A stretch of 41,161 nucleotides of DNA from Streptomyces sp. 150FB (GTDB lineage Bacteria > Actinomycetota > Actinomycetes > Streptomycetales > Streptomycetaceae), in contig NZ_JTHL01000002.1 in the NCBI RefSeq assembly GCF_000818195.1, positions 103,348 to 144,508 of the forward strand, given 5' to 3'. The notes beneath the pieces are model-generated. The model saw nothing but the letters and a program-made list of their open reading frames with translations, was not told the DNA's origin and made no database searches. A program made the translations under genes and the position numbers. Positions 1-7,098 of this stretch are shown here, one piece after another (position 1 is the stretch's first letter; the number at the start of each line of letters is the position of its first letter).

Positions 1-410
1 GTCAGCCCCGTAATTTTCAAGATCCGCGAAGCGCGAAGCCATCAACCGGGTTGTTCCGTATCGGCGGGTGACGGCGGTGGTGGTGGCGAGGCGGTTGACC
101 ATGGGCCAGCCGAACCCTCCGGTGCCGCCGTTGAGGTCGGGGGTGCGCATGCGCGGCGGCTGCGAGCTGCCGTCGCGCACGGCCACCTCGAGGCCGTCCG
201 GGTGGGCGGTTAGGTCCAGGTTGCAGGTGCCGCCGCCGTGGCGCAGGGCGTTGGTGACGAGTTCCGAGACGACCAGGACCACCGGTCGGCCACCTGGGCT
301 GCGATCGTCGGCGCTCCGAGGGCTTCGAGGAAGTCCCGGGCGCTGTCGCGTGCGTCGGCGGCGGAGGTCACGCAGGAGGCTGTTGCGACGCTGACGCTCG
401 TCTTGTCCAT
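1..410 (-). pseudogene. Frameshifted RsbW-like HATPase (anti-sigma-type ATP-binding protein), runs off the window start
   Basis: Reading leftward from ATG 410, the first 45 or so residues (start MDKTSVSVATASCVTSAAD) look like the N-terminus of the small Streptomyces HATPase_c_2 proteins related to anti-sigma factors. Near 279-287 the frame breaks. One base later, the next frame reads VVLVVSELVTNALRHGGG, the N box of this family, then an ATP-lid region ending GGTGGFGWPMVNRL. A single missing base in the codon before GTG GTC would explain it. The C-terminus lies beyond position 1. These proteins normally bind ATP and may regulate sigma factors. As written this copy cannot make the full domain, so it is either a decayed gene or carries a sequencing error. 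Confidence 0.75.
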
Positions 411-1214
411 CAGGTCACCGTCCCTGGATCGCCATGCCCGCTGCCGTCTGCGGGGGCTCGTACCCCGCATGCAGTCCGGCAACCCGGGGCTGAAGGGCTG
501 CCGGACCGTCTCCGTTCCTTTCCTTCGGAGGCGATTACCGCACCACCGGACACACGAAAATCTATGATGGCTGGAGTAGACATTGGGTGGTGGCGTGGTT
601 ATGGTTTCTCTCGTAGCCGAGATCGACAAGGCCCGGCAGAGACGAACTGGCGGGCAGCAGTACAGCAGTTGCAGTTCGCACGACGGTGCGGTGGCGGAGT
701 TTCGAAGCCAGGGTTGGCGCAGGACGGCGACGGGACTGGCGACCGGACCGGGTGGCCCGCAGTGATCAGGGGCCGCCGCGAGCAGGACCGCGGCTGACGC
801 GGTGGCAGTACCAGTAAGTGCAGTTCGCAGTACCCAGCAGTGAGTAACACAGCAGCACCTTGGTGAAGGCGTCGGCTGCGGGCGCGCGCACCGGGAGGTT
901 CGGCAGTGGGGTTCCAAGCCAGAGCAGACGCAGGACAGGCGACGGGGCTGGCTGCCGAAGAGTGACGCTTACTCAGGTCACAGCAGTACGCATCAAGATA
1001 AGTGCTGATCAAGAGGGAAGAACGGAGGAGCCGAGCGCCATCAGGATCGCCCGGGCGGACGTCTTGAGTCCGGGTACCGCAGGACATCGATAGTGAGGTG
1101 GTCTCCGGTCGAGCAACCGCGATCCCCGCACCCCCTGCCAGCCCCCTCGGCGGCGGTGCGGAGACAGTAGGCCGGCGCAGTCCCAGGGTCGGCAGATGGT
1201 GTAGCAGTTCCTTC
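411..1214. other. About 800 bp without a supportable gene; diverged internal repeats
   Basis: No frame here reads like a known protein on either strand. The stretch is rich in CAGCAG/CAGTACC/GCAGTTCGCAG motifs. Blocks around 650-745 and 815-955 look like diverged copies of one another: both carry a cagttcgca motif, then an aagccag motif, then an aggac/ggcgacggg motif. It may be a long leader or regulatory region for the MerR-type gene downstream, or decayed sequence. I see no tRNA or recognised riboswitch. Confidence 0.3.
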
Positions 1215-1246
1215 GGGGCCCTGGTGCCACATGGCACCAGGGCCCC
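1215..1246 (+). promoter_or_regulatory. Perfect 15-bp inverted repeat 26 bp before the MerR-type gene
   Basis: Arms GGGGCCCTGGTGCCA and TGGCACCAGGGCCCC flank a 2-nt centre. No T-run follows. It ends 25 nt before the start codon at 1272 and just before the ribosome binding site, so it could be an operator, an attenuator, or the terminator hairpin of a lost upstream gene. Confidence 0.6.
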
Positions 1247-1271
1247 TCCACGCGTCCCCAGAGAGGAACAG

Positions 1272-1610
1272 ATGGCAGCAGACGACTTCTACGGCCGTCT
1301 CGACGACGACGACTACCCCGCCTACACCATGGGCCGCGCCGCCGAGATACTCAACACCACCCAGGGCTTCCTGCGCGCCATTGGCGAAGCCCGCCTCATC
1401 ACCCCGCTGCGCTCCGCAGGCGGACACCGCCGCTACTCCCGCTACCAGCTGCGTATCGCCGCCCGCGCCCGCGAACTGGTCGACGCCGGCACCTCCATCG
1501 AGGCCGCCTGCCGCATCGTCATCCTCGAAGACCAGCTCGAAGAAGCCCAGCGCATCAACGCCGAACACCGCAAGACCGCCGAATCGGCCAGCCCCACGAC
1601 CGCAGCCTGA
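1272..1610 (+). CDS. MerR-family HTH regulator (112 aa)
   Basis: A DNA-binding protein with a short MerR-type winged-helix domain and no long effector domain. Residues about 16-50 read YTMGRAAEILNTTQGFLRAI then GEARLITPLRSAGGHRRYSR, the family pattern for helix-turn-helix plus wing (GGHRRY). The C-terminus is a charged helix (IVILEDQLEEAQRINAEHRK) likely to dimerise. This short form is common in Streptomyces, often beside cold-shock genes, but none is seen here. ATG 1272 is preceded by GAGAGGA at good spacing. Longer forward reading in this frame from 1098 is rejected because it crosses the 15-bp inverted repeat and has no family match. The target is unknown. Confidence 0.85.
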   Translation: MAADDFYGRLDDDDYPAYTMGRAAEILNTTQGFLRAIGEARLITPLRSAGGHRRYSRYQLRIAARARELVDAGTSIEAACRIVILEDQLEEAQRINAEHRKTAESASPTTAA

Positions 1611-1647
1611 TACCGCCCGGAACGCCGACGTTCCCGGCAACTCTCTC

Positions 1648-1848
1648 CACGGCCGCCGGACCGGTGGACCATGACGCGGCGCCCGCCCGACGGGGCCGGC
1701 GGGTGCACGGTGATCGGCGCAGAAGCCATACCTCCAGCGTGCGCGCGGTCGGTCATCTCAGCACCCCGAGCGCGGTGTCCGGCCGGCAATACGGACCCGA
1801 CTCCACACCATCAGCGAGCAGCTGCCGGGCCTCTTCCGTGCAGGCGGC
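1648..1848. repeat. Copy 1 of a ~200-bp direct repeat (partner at 27826-28029)
   Basis: About 190 bp align without gaps to 27826-28018 (constant offset 26178) with a short indel near the right end. The repeat spans the 3' end of a DUF6233-type gene and the 5' end of the small gene that overlaps it. See the relic entry here and the two genes at 27743-28254. Confidence 0.85.
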
Positions 1849-1850
1849 AG
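1648..1850 (-). pseudogene. Relic of DUF6233 tail plus the N-terminus of its overlapping partner gene
   Basis: On the minus strand, 1850-1753 encodes EEARQLLADGVESGPYCRPD then TALGVLR and a stop, matching the C-terminus of the intact DUF6233-type protein at 27931-28254. The first Cys of its CxxC pair is Gly here. The stop overlaps ATG 1756 (ATGA). That ATG opens the partner reading frame, with ITVHPPAPSGGRRV, which matches the protein at 27743-27934 until about position 1650 and then runs antisense into the MerR-type gene. The N-terminal three quarters of the DUF6233 gene are missing. This is a broken remnant of a two-gene unit. Confidence 0.7.
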
Positions 1851-1891
1851 CCGCCCGGCTGACCTCGTTCGGCAAGGGGAAAGGGAATCGC

Positions 1892-2043
1892 ATGGCGACG
1901 CTTGCCCCCGAGGCTCCGTGGGCGATGCGGCTGGTCACCAACCGGCTGCCGGCCGGCCCGCCGTCCTACGCGACGGTGACGCTCGACGCGACACGCAGAC
2001 CGCCCGCTACACCGACACCGTCGGCCAGCCGGTAGATCGCTGA
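1892..2043 (+). pseudogene. Frameshifted precursor of a putative ATP-grasp-modified RiPP (TgmA-like)
   Basis: From ATG 1892 (preceded by AAGGGGAAAGGG) the frame reads PWAMRLVTNRLPAG then SYATVTLDA. A one-base shift within GACGCGACACGCAG then gives DTQTARYTDTVGQPVD and a stop. Joined, this is the pattern of the 'putative ATP-grasp target RiPP' precursors of Streptomyces: PW-R, then TVTLDPDTQTARY-D--GQPV. Normal precursors continue into a Thr/Ser/Asp-rich core, which is missing because a stop follows at 2041. No ATP-grasp ligase or methyltransferase gene lies nearby in the window, so this is an orphan, decayed precursor. The assignment rests on motif memory. Confidence 0.6.
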
Positions 2044-2045
2044 AC

Positions 2046-2079
2046 GCGGGTGGTCACCGGCGGACCGGTGGCCACCCGC
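2046..2079 (-). terminator. Hairpin downstream of the MFS gene
   Basis: GCGGGTGGTCACCGG and CCGGTGGCCACCCGC form a 15-bp stem with one G-U pair and a 4-nt loop, 21 bp past the exporter's stop codon. There is no clear T-run, as is usual in Streptomyces. Confidence 0.6.
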
Positions 2080-2100
2080 GTGACCCGTGAGGCGCTCGGG

Positions 2101-3414
2101 CTACGCCTTGAAGATGCCCCGGTTGCAGCGCAGCGCCGCCACGACGACTGCGACGATGACCGCCGTGATGACGGCCGTCCCCACGATCGAGTCGGTGGCG
2201 GCGAAGATGCCACCGAAGCCGGCCACGCCTAGCGCCGCACCCACCGCGAGGGCCGTCTCCTGGAGGGCCGCGGCGCGCGCGACGTCCTTCGGCGGGACGC
2301 TGCCCAGCAGGTAGGCGTCGCCGGAGGCCATGGAGACGCCGACGCCTAGGCCGATCAAGAAGCTGGCGGGCCACAGGCCGATGGAGGCGGCCACGATGAG
2401 GCCGACGGCGCAGGTGGCCAGGCTGACCTGGAGCATGTGCACCGCGGTGAATCGGGCCTGGAGCTTGTGGAACGCGAACCCGCCGAGGGAGACCCACAGA
2501 GCCAGGACCGAAACCGGCAGGATCGACAGGAGCGAGTCGGCCTCCGCGCTGAACAGGAAGACCGATCCCGTGTAGCTGGCGGAACTCACGACGAGCGCAA
2601 GGGAGGGCGCGCCAAGCCGGGAGAAGCTGAGCATCCGTACGTCGATAAGCGGGTCGCGCGAGCGGAGCTGCCGCGTGCAGAAGACCGCCAGGACCAGGCA
2701 GCCCGCGACCGTCGCGAGGAGGCGCCCGAGCGCGGCGCCATGGCTCTGCAGTCCGGCCACGAAGAGTCCGAAGCCCACGAAGGCGAGGGCGGAGGAGGCG
2801 ACGTCGACCTTGGTCGACGAGGCCTGTCCCAGGGTGATGCCGCGCAGCAGCGCGGTGGCGAGCACTCCGCACACCAGGGCGACGGCGGCGGGCAGCCAGA
2901 AGAGCATCGTGTAGGCGCCCATGCCGACGAACGCCCGGCCGATCAGAGGTCCTGTACCGGCTCCGATGGCGTACGTGGTGATCCACAGGGAGTAGCCGAG
3001 GGTGCGCTCCGACGTCTCGGGCAGTCCGCCGATGACCGAGGCGACGCTGGAGACGATCAGCGCGTAGCCGAAGCCTTGGATGAACCGGCTCCCTGTCCAC
3101 GTCGTCGCCGAGTCCAGCAGTGCGGGACTCGCCCCTGCGAGGGCGAAGACGAAGAGGCCGGTCGCCAGCGTCACGCCGGGACCCAGGCGTGCACCCAGAC
3201 GCGAGCCGAGGACGACGCTGGAGGCGAGGGCGATCGTGTACCCGTCGATGAACCACAGGTGCCATGAGCCGGTCAGGACCGGCAGGTCGTAGGCGATGGA
3301 GTTGAACAGCGTGGAGTCCACACCGCCCAGGAACATGGGGACCAGCAGCAGCGGGAAGAGGACCTTCTTCGACACGGTGGTGGACCGTGCTGGGGCAAGG
3401 ACGGTTCCGGTCAT
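2101..3414 (-). CDS. MFS transporter, drug-efflux type (probable cluster exporter)
   Basis: A polytopic inner-membrane protein of the major facilitator superfamily, apparently the 14-helix drug:H+ antiporter class. It opens with a hydrophobic helix (KVLFPLLLVPMFLGGVDSTL) and continues as alternating hydrophobic segments to the end. An antiporter-like motif is visible around YAIGAGTGPLIGRAFVG. I prefer ATG 3414 because GACGAGG lies 6 nt upstream. An upstream ATG at 3438 in the same frame has no ribosome binding site. Two copies of the 19-bp operator described at 3614 and 3655 lie about 200 bp upstream, linking it to the cluster regulators. Role inferred from position: export of, or self-protection from, the cluster product. 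Confidence 0.85.
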   Translation of the reverse strand: MTGTVLAPARSTTVSKKVLFPLLLVPMFLGGVDSTLFNSIAYDLPVLTGSWHLWFIDGYTIALASSVVLGSRLGARLGPGVTLATGLFVFALAGASPALLDSATTWTGSRFIQGFGYALIVSSVASVIGGLPETSERTLGYSLWITTYAIGAGTGPLIGRAFVGMGAYTMLFWLPAAVALVCGVLATALLRGITLGQASSTKVDVASSALAFVGFGLFVAGLQSHGAALGRLLATVAGCLVLAVFCTRQLRSRDPLIDVRMLSFSRLGAPSLALVVSSASYTGSVFLFSAEADSLLSILPVSVLALWVSLGGFAFHKLQARFTAVHMLQVSLATCAVGLIVAASIGLWPASFLIGLGVGVSMASGDAYLLGSVPPKDVARAAALQETALAVGAALGVAGFGGIFAATDSIVGTAVITAVIVAVVVAALRCNRGIFKA

Positions 3415-3613
3415 GGCAGACCTCGTCTCAGTTGGCATTCTTCGGCGAGCGCAGCAGGAGGAGGACCGTTGCGACGACGCCCGGCAGGACTGCTAAATCC
3501 ACAGTCGGTCTTCTTTCTCCGAGCCCGGTGGGAGGTGCGTGCGCCGCGCGGTGGGCCGCAGGGCACTCAGGGCTGGTTTTCGAGGGGGCCATGAAGTCTC
3601 CAAGCCGAAAAGT

Positions 3614-3632
3614 GAACCATCTAAGATGGTTC
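3614..3632. promoter_or_regulatory. Operator copy 1: perfect 19-bp palindrome
   Basis: GAACCATCTAAGATGGTTC: 9-bp arms that are exact reverse complements around a single A. It lies upstream of the exporter gene and resembles the copies at 3655, 5138 and 5178. Confidence 0.75.
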
Positions 3633-3956
3633 TACCAGTCCGCGGTTCCTACGACAACCGGCCAAGCCGGTTCCACGCTCCTGTCTGGGGTGCCGCGCGA
3701 GCAACGCGTCGGAGGCCGACTCCGCGGCGGGCCGGCGGCCGGAACTACGCAAGTCGGGCCCCGCCCCGTGCGGCGCCCGGAGAGGGAGCGCCACGGCCGA
3801 GGCCGACACGGCCTCACCTGTGCACAGGGCGGCCGTGGCGGCGCGGCCGGACACCTCGTCGTACGGCACCGCTTTCCTGACCTCGAGGTCCGACCAGGCG
3901 TCGGGCAGCGGATTGCCGGGGAGCTGCGCCGTACCGACCACTCCGAGCAGCGCCAC
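3621..3956 (-). CDS. Possible small protein directly after the EctD-like gene (uncertain)
   Basis: A 111-codon frame starts at GTG 3956, 17 bp after the stop of the EctD-like gene, and ends inside the first operator palindrome. The first half reads protein-like (VVGTAQLPGNPLPDAWSDLE, AVPYDEVSG) with strong third-position GC. The second half (RSSGRRPAAES onward) looks like random GC-rich translation. There is no recognisable domain and no convincing ribosome binding site. It could be a 3' remnant of an older gene or chance coding. I do not assign a function. Confidence 0.3.
   Translation of the reverse strand: MALLGVVGTAQLPGNPLPDAWSDLEVRKAVPYDEVSGRAATAALCTGEAVSASAVALPLRAPHGAGPDLRSSGRRPAAESASDALLARHPRQERGTGLAGCRRNRGLVEPS
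3655..3673. promoter_or_regulatory. Operator copy 2
   Basis: CAACCGGCCAAGCCGGTTC, 16 of 19 positions identical to the copy at 5178 and centred 41 bp from the copy at 3614. Outer arms AACCGGC/GCCGGTT are exact inverted repeats. Confidence 0.7.
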
Positions 3957-3972
3957 GACGGGCGTGGGTGCC

Positions 3973-4875
3973 CTACATGCCCCGCGGGTAAGGGAATTCG
4001 CGGTTGCTGAGGTACTGCGGACGCGGAGCGTCCGCAGCGTAGGGTGCCCCCAGCGTGTTCTCCACGCTGTTGTAGACAATGAAGATGTTCGAGCGGGCGA
4101 ACGGCGAGAGGTTCCCGTTGGAGCCGTGCAGCAGGTTGGAGTCGAACATCACCGCGGAGCCGGCGGGACCCGTGATCTGCTCGATCCCGTGCTCCTCCGC
4201 CATGCGCGTCAGGTGCTTGCGGTCCGGGGAGCCGACGCTGGGGGCGGCCACGCGGAGCGACTCCTTGTGGTAGTCCTGCGGGGTGGCCCCGACCGTGGGG
4301 ACGAACGTCTTGTGGGTGCAGGGCATGACCATGAGCGGGCCGTTGAACGGGTGGTTCTCGGTGAGGGAGATCGAGACGCTGAACGCGCGCGGCCGGGGCA
4401 TGCCGTCCTCGGAGTGCCAGGTCTCGAAGTCGGAGTGCCAGTGGAACGGGGCGCCGCCGAACCCCGGCTTGTAGTTGACCCGGCTCTGGTGGATGTAGGC
4501 CTCGGAGTCGAGTACCTGGCGGGCGATGTTCATGAGCCGGGGCGACCGGAGCAGTTCGGCGAAGATCTCGCTGACCTTCTCGACCTCGAAGACGGAACGG
4601 ACCTCGTCGGACTCCGGTTCCAGGATGACGCGCTCGCTCGCGCGCAGCGCCGGGTCTTCGCCGAGGCGCCGGAGTTCGGAGAGGTAGAGGTCCACCTCCT
4701 GCGCGGAGAGCAGTTTGTCGAGGACCAGGTAGCCGTTGGACTCGTACTGCTTGAGCTGTGCGGCGTCGAGGGGGCCCGGAGCCTCCCCCCATACCGACGG
4801 GTCCGTCCGCGGCTTGGGAACGGCCTCACCGAGGACTCGGGTCGGATAAAGGTCGGGGCGCTGAGCGACAGTCAT
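3973..4875 (-). CDS. ectD: EctD-like Fe(II)/2-oxoglutarate dioxygenase (ectoine hydroxylase homologue)
   Basis: A 300-residue cytosolic phytanoyl-CoA-dioxygenase-fold enzyme, full length for EctD, which turns ectoine into 5-hydroxyectoine. The start has the EctD-type opening DLYPTR. The diagnostic segment HWHSDFETWHSEDGMP lies at 145-160, with iron ligands His147 and Asp149. HGSNGN supplies His250 and RSNIFIVYNSVEN contains Arg261 for 2-oxoglutarate. The substrate-side HQSR motif (129-132) is also kept. ATG 4875 follows AAGGAG at 8 nt. It is transcribed away from the other ect-like genes, 4 kb from the operon, next to the CGNR regulator. The substrate here is probably the cluster's own cyclic amidine rather than, or as well as, ectoine; that is inference. 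Confidence 0.85.
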   Translation of the reverse strand: MTVAQRPDLYPTRVLGEAVPKPRTDPSVWGEAPGPLDAAQLKQYESNGYLVLDKLLSAQEVDLYLSELRRLGEDPALRASERVILEPESDEVRSVFEVEKVSEIFAELLRSPRLMNIARQVLDSEAYIHQSRVNYKPGFGGAPFHWHSDFETWHSEDGMPRPRAFSVSISLTENHPFNGPLMVMPCTHKTFVPTVGATPQDYHKESLRVAAPSVGSPDRKHLTRMAEEHGIEQITGPAGSAVMFDSNLLHGSNGNLSPFARSNIFIVYNSVENTLGAPYAADAPRPQYLSNREFPYPRGM

Positions 4876-5137
4876 GTACTGTTCTCCTTTTCAGGGGAGC
4901 GGCGGCTTTTTCTGCCGCGCAATTCATCGGCTCGCGGGGCGAGGTGCCGGAATTCCAAGGCATTTTTTCTCGCGGCTCATTGGTCCGCCCTCCGGCCCTT
5001 TCGATACTGCAAGCTCGCAGAGAGTAAAGAAAGGGTCTTCGAGTGTCCTGAATCGTCCTTGGCCTAATCAGGACCGCGAAGTGCACCGTCCGTCCACGGA
5101 GACGCGGACGCGGAGCGCCGTGCCCTCCAGCAGCGCG
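4876..5137. other. Divergent intergenic region between the EctD-like and CGNR genes
   Basis: No gene seen. It is less GC-rich than its surroundings, with A/T runs near 4900-4990 that suit a leftward promoter for the EctD-like gene. Its ribosome binding site lies at 4884-4889. A small GCGGC/GCCGC hairpin with a T-rich loop lies near 4900-4916. Confidence 0.4.
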
Positions 5138-5156
5138 GAACCGCCTGGAGCGGTTC
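5138..5156. promoter_or_regulatory. Operator copy 3
   Basis: GAACCGCCTGGAGCGGTTC: 7-bp exact inverted arms (GAACCGC/GCGGTTC) around 5 nt. It has the same length and outer half-sites as the other three copies and is centred 40 bp upstream of the copy at 5178. Confidence 0.7.
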
Positions 5157-5162
5157 TCTTGC

Positions 5163-5191
5163 TTGTCCTCGATGTGGCAACCGGCTAAGGT
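5163..5191 (+). promoter_or_regulatory. Probable leaderless promoter of the CGNR gene
   Basis: A TTGTCC hexamer (5163-5168) and TAAGGT (5186-5191) are separated by 17 nt. The start codon is only 6 nt beyond the -10, so the transcript should begin at or next to the ATG, and no ribosome binding site is present. The -10 lies inside operator copy 4. Confidence 0.6.
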
Positions 5192-5196
5192 GGTTC
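5178..5196. promoter_or_regulatory. Operator copy 4, overlapping the CGNR gene's -10 and start
   Basis: CAACCGGCTAAGGTGGTTC; 15 of 19 positions match the perfect palindrome at 3614. It ends 1 nt before the CGNR start codon. A protein bound here would block transcription of this gene, the classic layout for autorepression. Confidence 0.7.
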
Positions 5197-5197
5197 C

Positions 5198-5773
5198 ATG
5201 TCCGTCAAGCGATTCCCCGAGTTCCGTCTTGGCAAGGTGCTGGCGACCAGCTTCACGGCGACCCTCACCGAACGCTGCGGTGAATCCGTCGAACGCATTC
5301 CCGTCCCCGAGCGGCTGGTCGACTGGTTGGCGGTCAACGGGCTCAACGTCGTTTCGTGCAGCGATTCCCAGCTGGAGCATGCTCGGCAACTGCGTGAAGC
5401 GATCCACGAAGCCGCCACCGCCTTCGCGACGCAGGTCCCCCCTCCCGCCGCAGCCATCCAGGTCATCAACGACTGCAGTACGGGCGGCCAGGCCTCGGCG
5501 GTCCTTTCGCCCCGAGGCGAACAGGAGTGGTACCTGGGTTCCGCCTCCGTCGAGGACGCCCTCAGCGTGATCTCCGCCGACGCGGTCGACATCGTCTCGG
5601 GCGCGCGCGAGGGGAGGATGGCGCTGTGCGCGTCCCCGACGTGTCGGGCCGCCTTCTTCGACACCAGTCGAGGCGCCACGCGCAGATGGTGCGAGATGAA
5701 CACCTGCGGGAACCGCGAGAAGAAGGCACGGTTCCTCGCCAACAAGCGCCAAGACCCGAGCCGCGCCGGCTGA
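5198..5773 (+). CDS. CGNR zinc-finger (ABATE-domain) transcriptional regulator
   Basis: 191 residues. The N-terminal two thirds resemble the ABATE-type putative ligand-binding domain that precedes CGNR fingers. The C-terminus carries the zinc ribbon CASPTCRAAFFDTSRGATRR followed by WCEMNTCGNREKKARF. The two CxxxxC pairs bind zinc and the CGNR tetrad names the family. Such proteins are DNA-binding regulators, often of nearby cluster genes. The promoter appears leaderless and is covered by one of four 19-bp palindromes, so it is the best candidate for the protein that binds them (inference). It sits between the EctD-like enzyme and the second regulator. The ligand is unknown. Confidence 0.85.
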   Translation: MSVKRFPEFRLGKVLATSFTATLTERCGESVERIPVPERLVDWLAVNGLNVVSCSDSQLEHARQLREAIHEAATAFATQVPPPAAAIQVINDCSTGGQASAVLSPRGEQEWYLGSASVEDALSVISADAVDIVSGAREGRMALCASPTCRAAFFDTSRGATRRWCEMNTCGNREKKARFLANKRQDPSRAG

Positions 5774-6114
5774 GGTCGCACCGGGCGCCGTTCTGAGCCG
5801 ACGCCCTCCTGCCTCCTGGCCGTCCCTCCCCGTCAGGGAGGTGCCCGACCCAGTCGCACGGTGGCCAGAACGCCCCGTGTTCGACCGTCGCAAGCGGGTA
5901 GCCGCGCCATCGTCGCTCATCCCGACCGCGTCCACACCAGGACTTGCCTCGTGCGTTGGAAGCGGCCCGCGCCGCAGTGTGCTGCTCGCAAGTTCGGAAT
6001 GCTGCCGCTCGACAACCGTCGGGCGCTGTAGACGACGAGGACAGGGCGTCGTTGCCATCAGGCTCCCGCACTCCCTCGTCCCGCCACCGCACGCAGGTGC
6101 AGAGGGGGAATTAC
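5774..6114. other. 340-bp intergenic region upstream of the LuxR-type gene
   Basis: No supportable gene on either strand and no copy of the 19-bp operator. It contains the ribosome binding site AGAGGGGGA just before ATG 6115. Confidence 0.4.
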
Positions 6115-7098
6115 ATGCTGGACGTTCTGAAGATCGACGCCACCGCGGAAGTGGTCTACCGCGAGATGCTGGCGCATCCGCAGGAGGGCGTGACCGAGCT
6201 GGTGCGCCGGCTCGAACTGACCGAGCAGGACGTACGGGCAGCACTCGACGCCCTCGGCGAGATGGCCCTGGTGCGGCACTCCCTCGAAGACCCTCAGATC
6301 TTCCACGTCGTGGAACCTCACCTCGCTGCGGAGATCCTGCTTGCCAAGGAACGGGCCGACCTCGCGGCCCAGCAGCAACGCGTGCAGGAGGTCCAGGCCG
6401 CCGCCTTACAGCTCAAGTCGGAGTTCACCCAGGAGAGTCCCAAGGACGAGGTGCACCGCCTGACCGGGGTCGACTCCGTACGCGACTACCTGGCGGCGCT
6501 TCACAACGAGGTCCAGGACGAGCTGCTGACCTTCGCCCCGGGCGGAGCGCAGACGGAGGCCAACCGGCGCAGCTCGCGCCCGATCGCGGACGCCCTGCTC
6601 GCGCGAGGGGTACAGATGCGCACCGTGTACCTGGACAGCGTCCGCAACGATCCCCTCACGGTCGCGCACGCGGACTGGCTCGCCGAACGAGGCGGCCGCA
6701 TACGCACCGCGCCTTCGCTGCCGAACCGCCTGATCATCTGCGACAAGAAGATCGCCATCGTCGCCGTCGACTCAGAGGACACCTCGGCCGGGGCGGTGGT
6801 CCTCCTGACGGCTGGAGTAGTGTCGTCCCTGTACGCCCTTTTCGAGAATATTTGGCAGACTGCCCAACCCATTGGAGAGAGCGCCCAGTCGAGTGACGAA
6901 CAGGGCCTCAGTCCGCAACAACTGGAAGCCCTGAGGCTGTTATCCCTCGGGCACACCGACGACTACGTTGCGGCGCGGCTGGGCGTGTCAGGCCGCACGG
7001 CACGCCGAATCGCCACGAAGCTCATGGGCCACCTCGGCGCGCGAAGCCGGTTCCAAGCCGGCCTGCACGCGGCTGCAAGGGGCCTCATCCGGCCATGA
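6115..7098 (+). CDS. LuxR-type regulator with TrmB-like N-terminus; two TTA codons
   Basis: 327 residues. The N-terminus is a winged-helix-like segment (EVVYREMLAHPQEGVTELVR, then RLELTEQDVRAALDALGEMA) of the TrmB/helix-turn-helix kind. A coiled stretch and a phospholipase-D-like middle domain follow (SRPIADALLARGVQMRTVYL). The C-terminus is a LuxR/GerE HTH: LSPQQLEALRLLSLGHTDDY then AARLGVSGRTARRIATKLM. ATG 6115 has a strong purine-rich ribosome binding site; longer frames from 5944 run through non-coding sequence. TTA codons at 6406-6408 and 6940-6942 should make translation depend on the bldA leucyl-tRNA, tying the cluster to development. It is probably the pathway activator. The next gene overlaps it by ATGA. 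Confidence 0.85.
   Translation: MLDVLKIDATAEVVYREMLAHPQEGVTELVRRLELTEQDVRAALDALGEMALVRHSLEDPQIFHVVEPHLAAEILLAKERADLAAQQQRVQEVQAAALQLKSEFTQESPKDEVHRLTGVDSVRDYLAALHNEVQDELLTFAPGGAQTEANRRSSRPIADALLARGVQMRTVYLDSVRNDPLTVAHADWLAERGGRIRTAPSLPNRLIICDKKIAIVAVDSEDTSAGAVVLLTAGVVSSLYALFENIWQTAQPIGESAQSSDEQGLSPQQLEALRLLSLGHTDDYVAARLGVSGRTARRIATKLMGHLGARSRFQAGLHAAARGLIRP

Noticed and set aside
583..1093. Short plus-strand frames in the 411-1214 region
   Set aside because: No family resemblance, poor codon bias and internal repeat-like DNA; not supportable as genes.
2437..3267. 276-codon plus-strand frame inside the MFS gene
   Set aside because: Antisense to a clear membrane protein; highly charged low-complexity translation.
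3622..3627. TAAGAT in operator copy 1 as a forward -10 element
   Set aside because: No acceptable -35 hexamer at 16-18 bp and no forward gene downstream; more likely a by-product of the palindrome.
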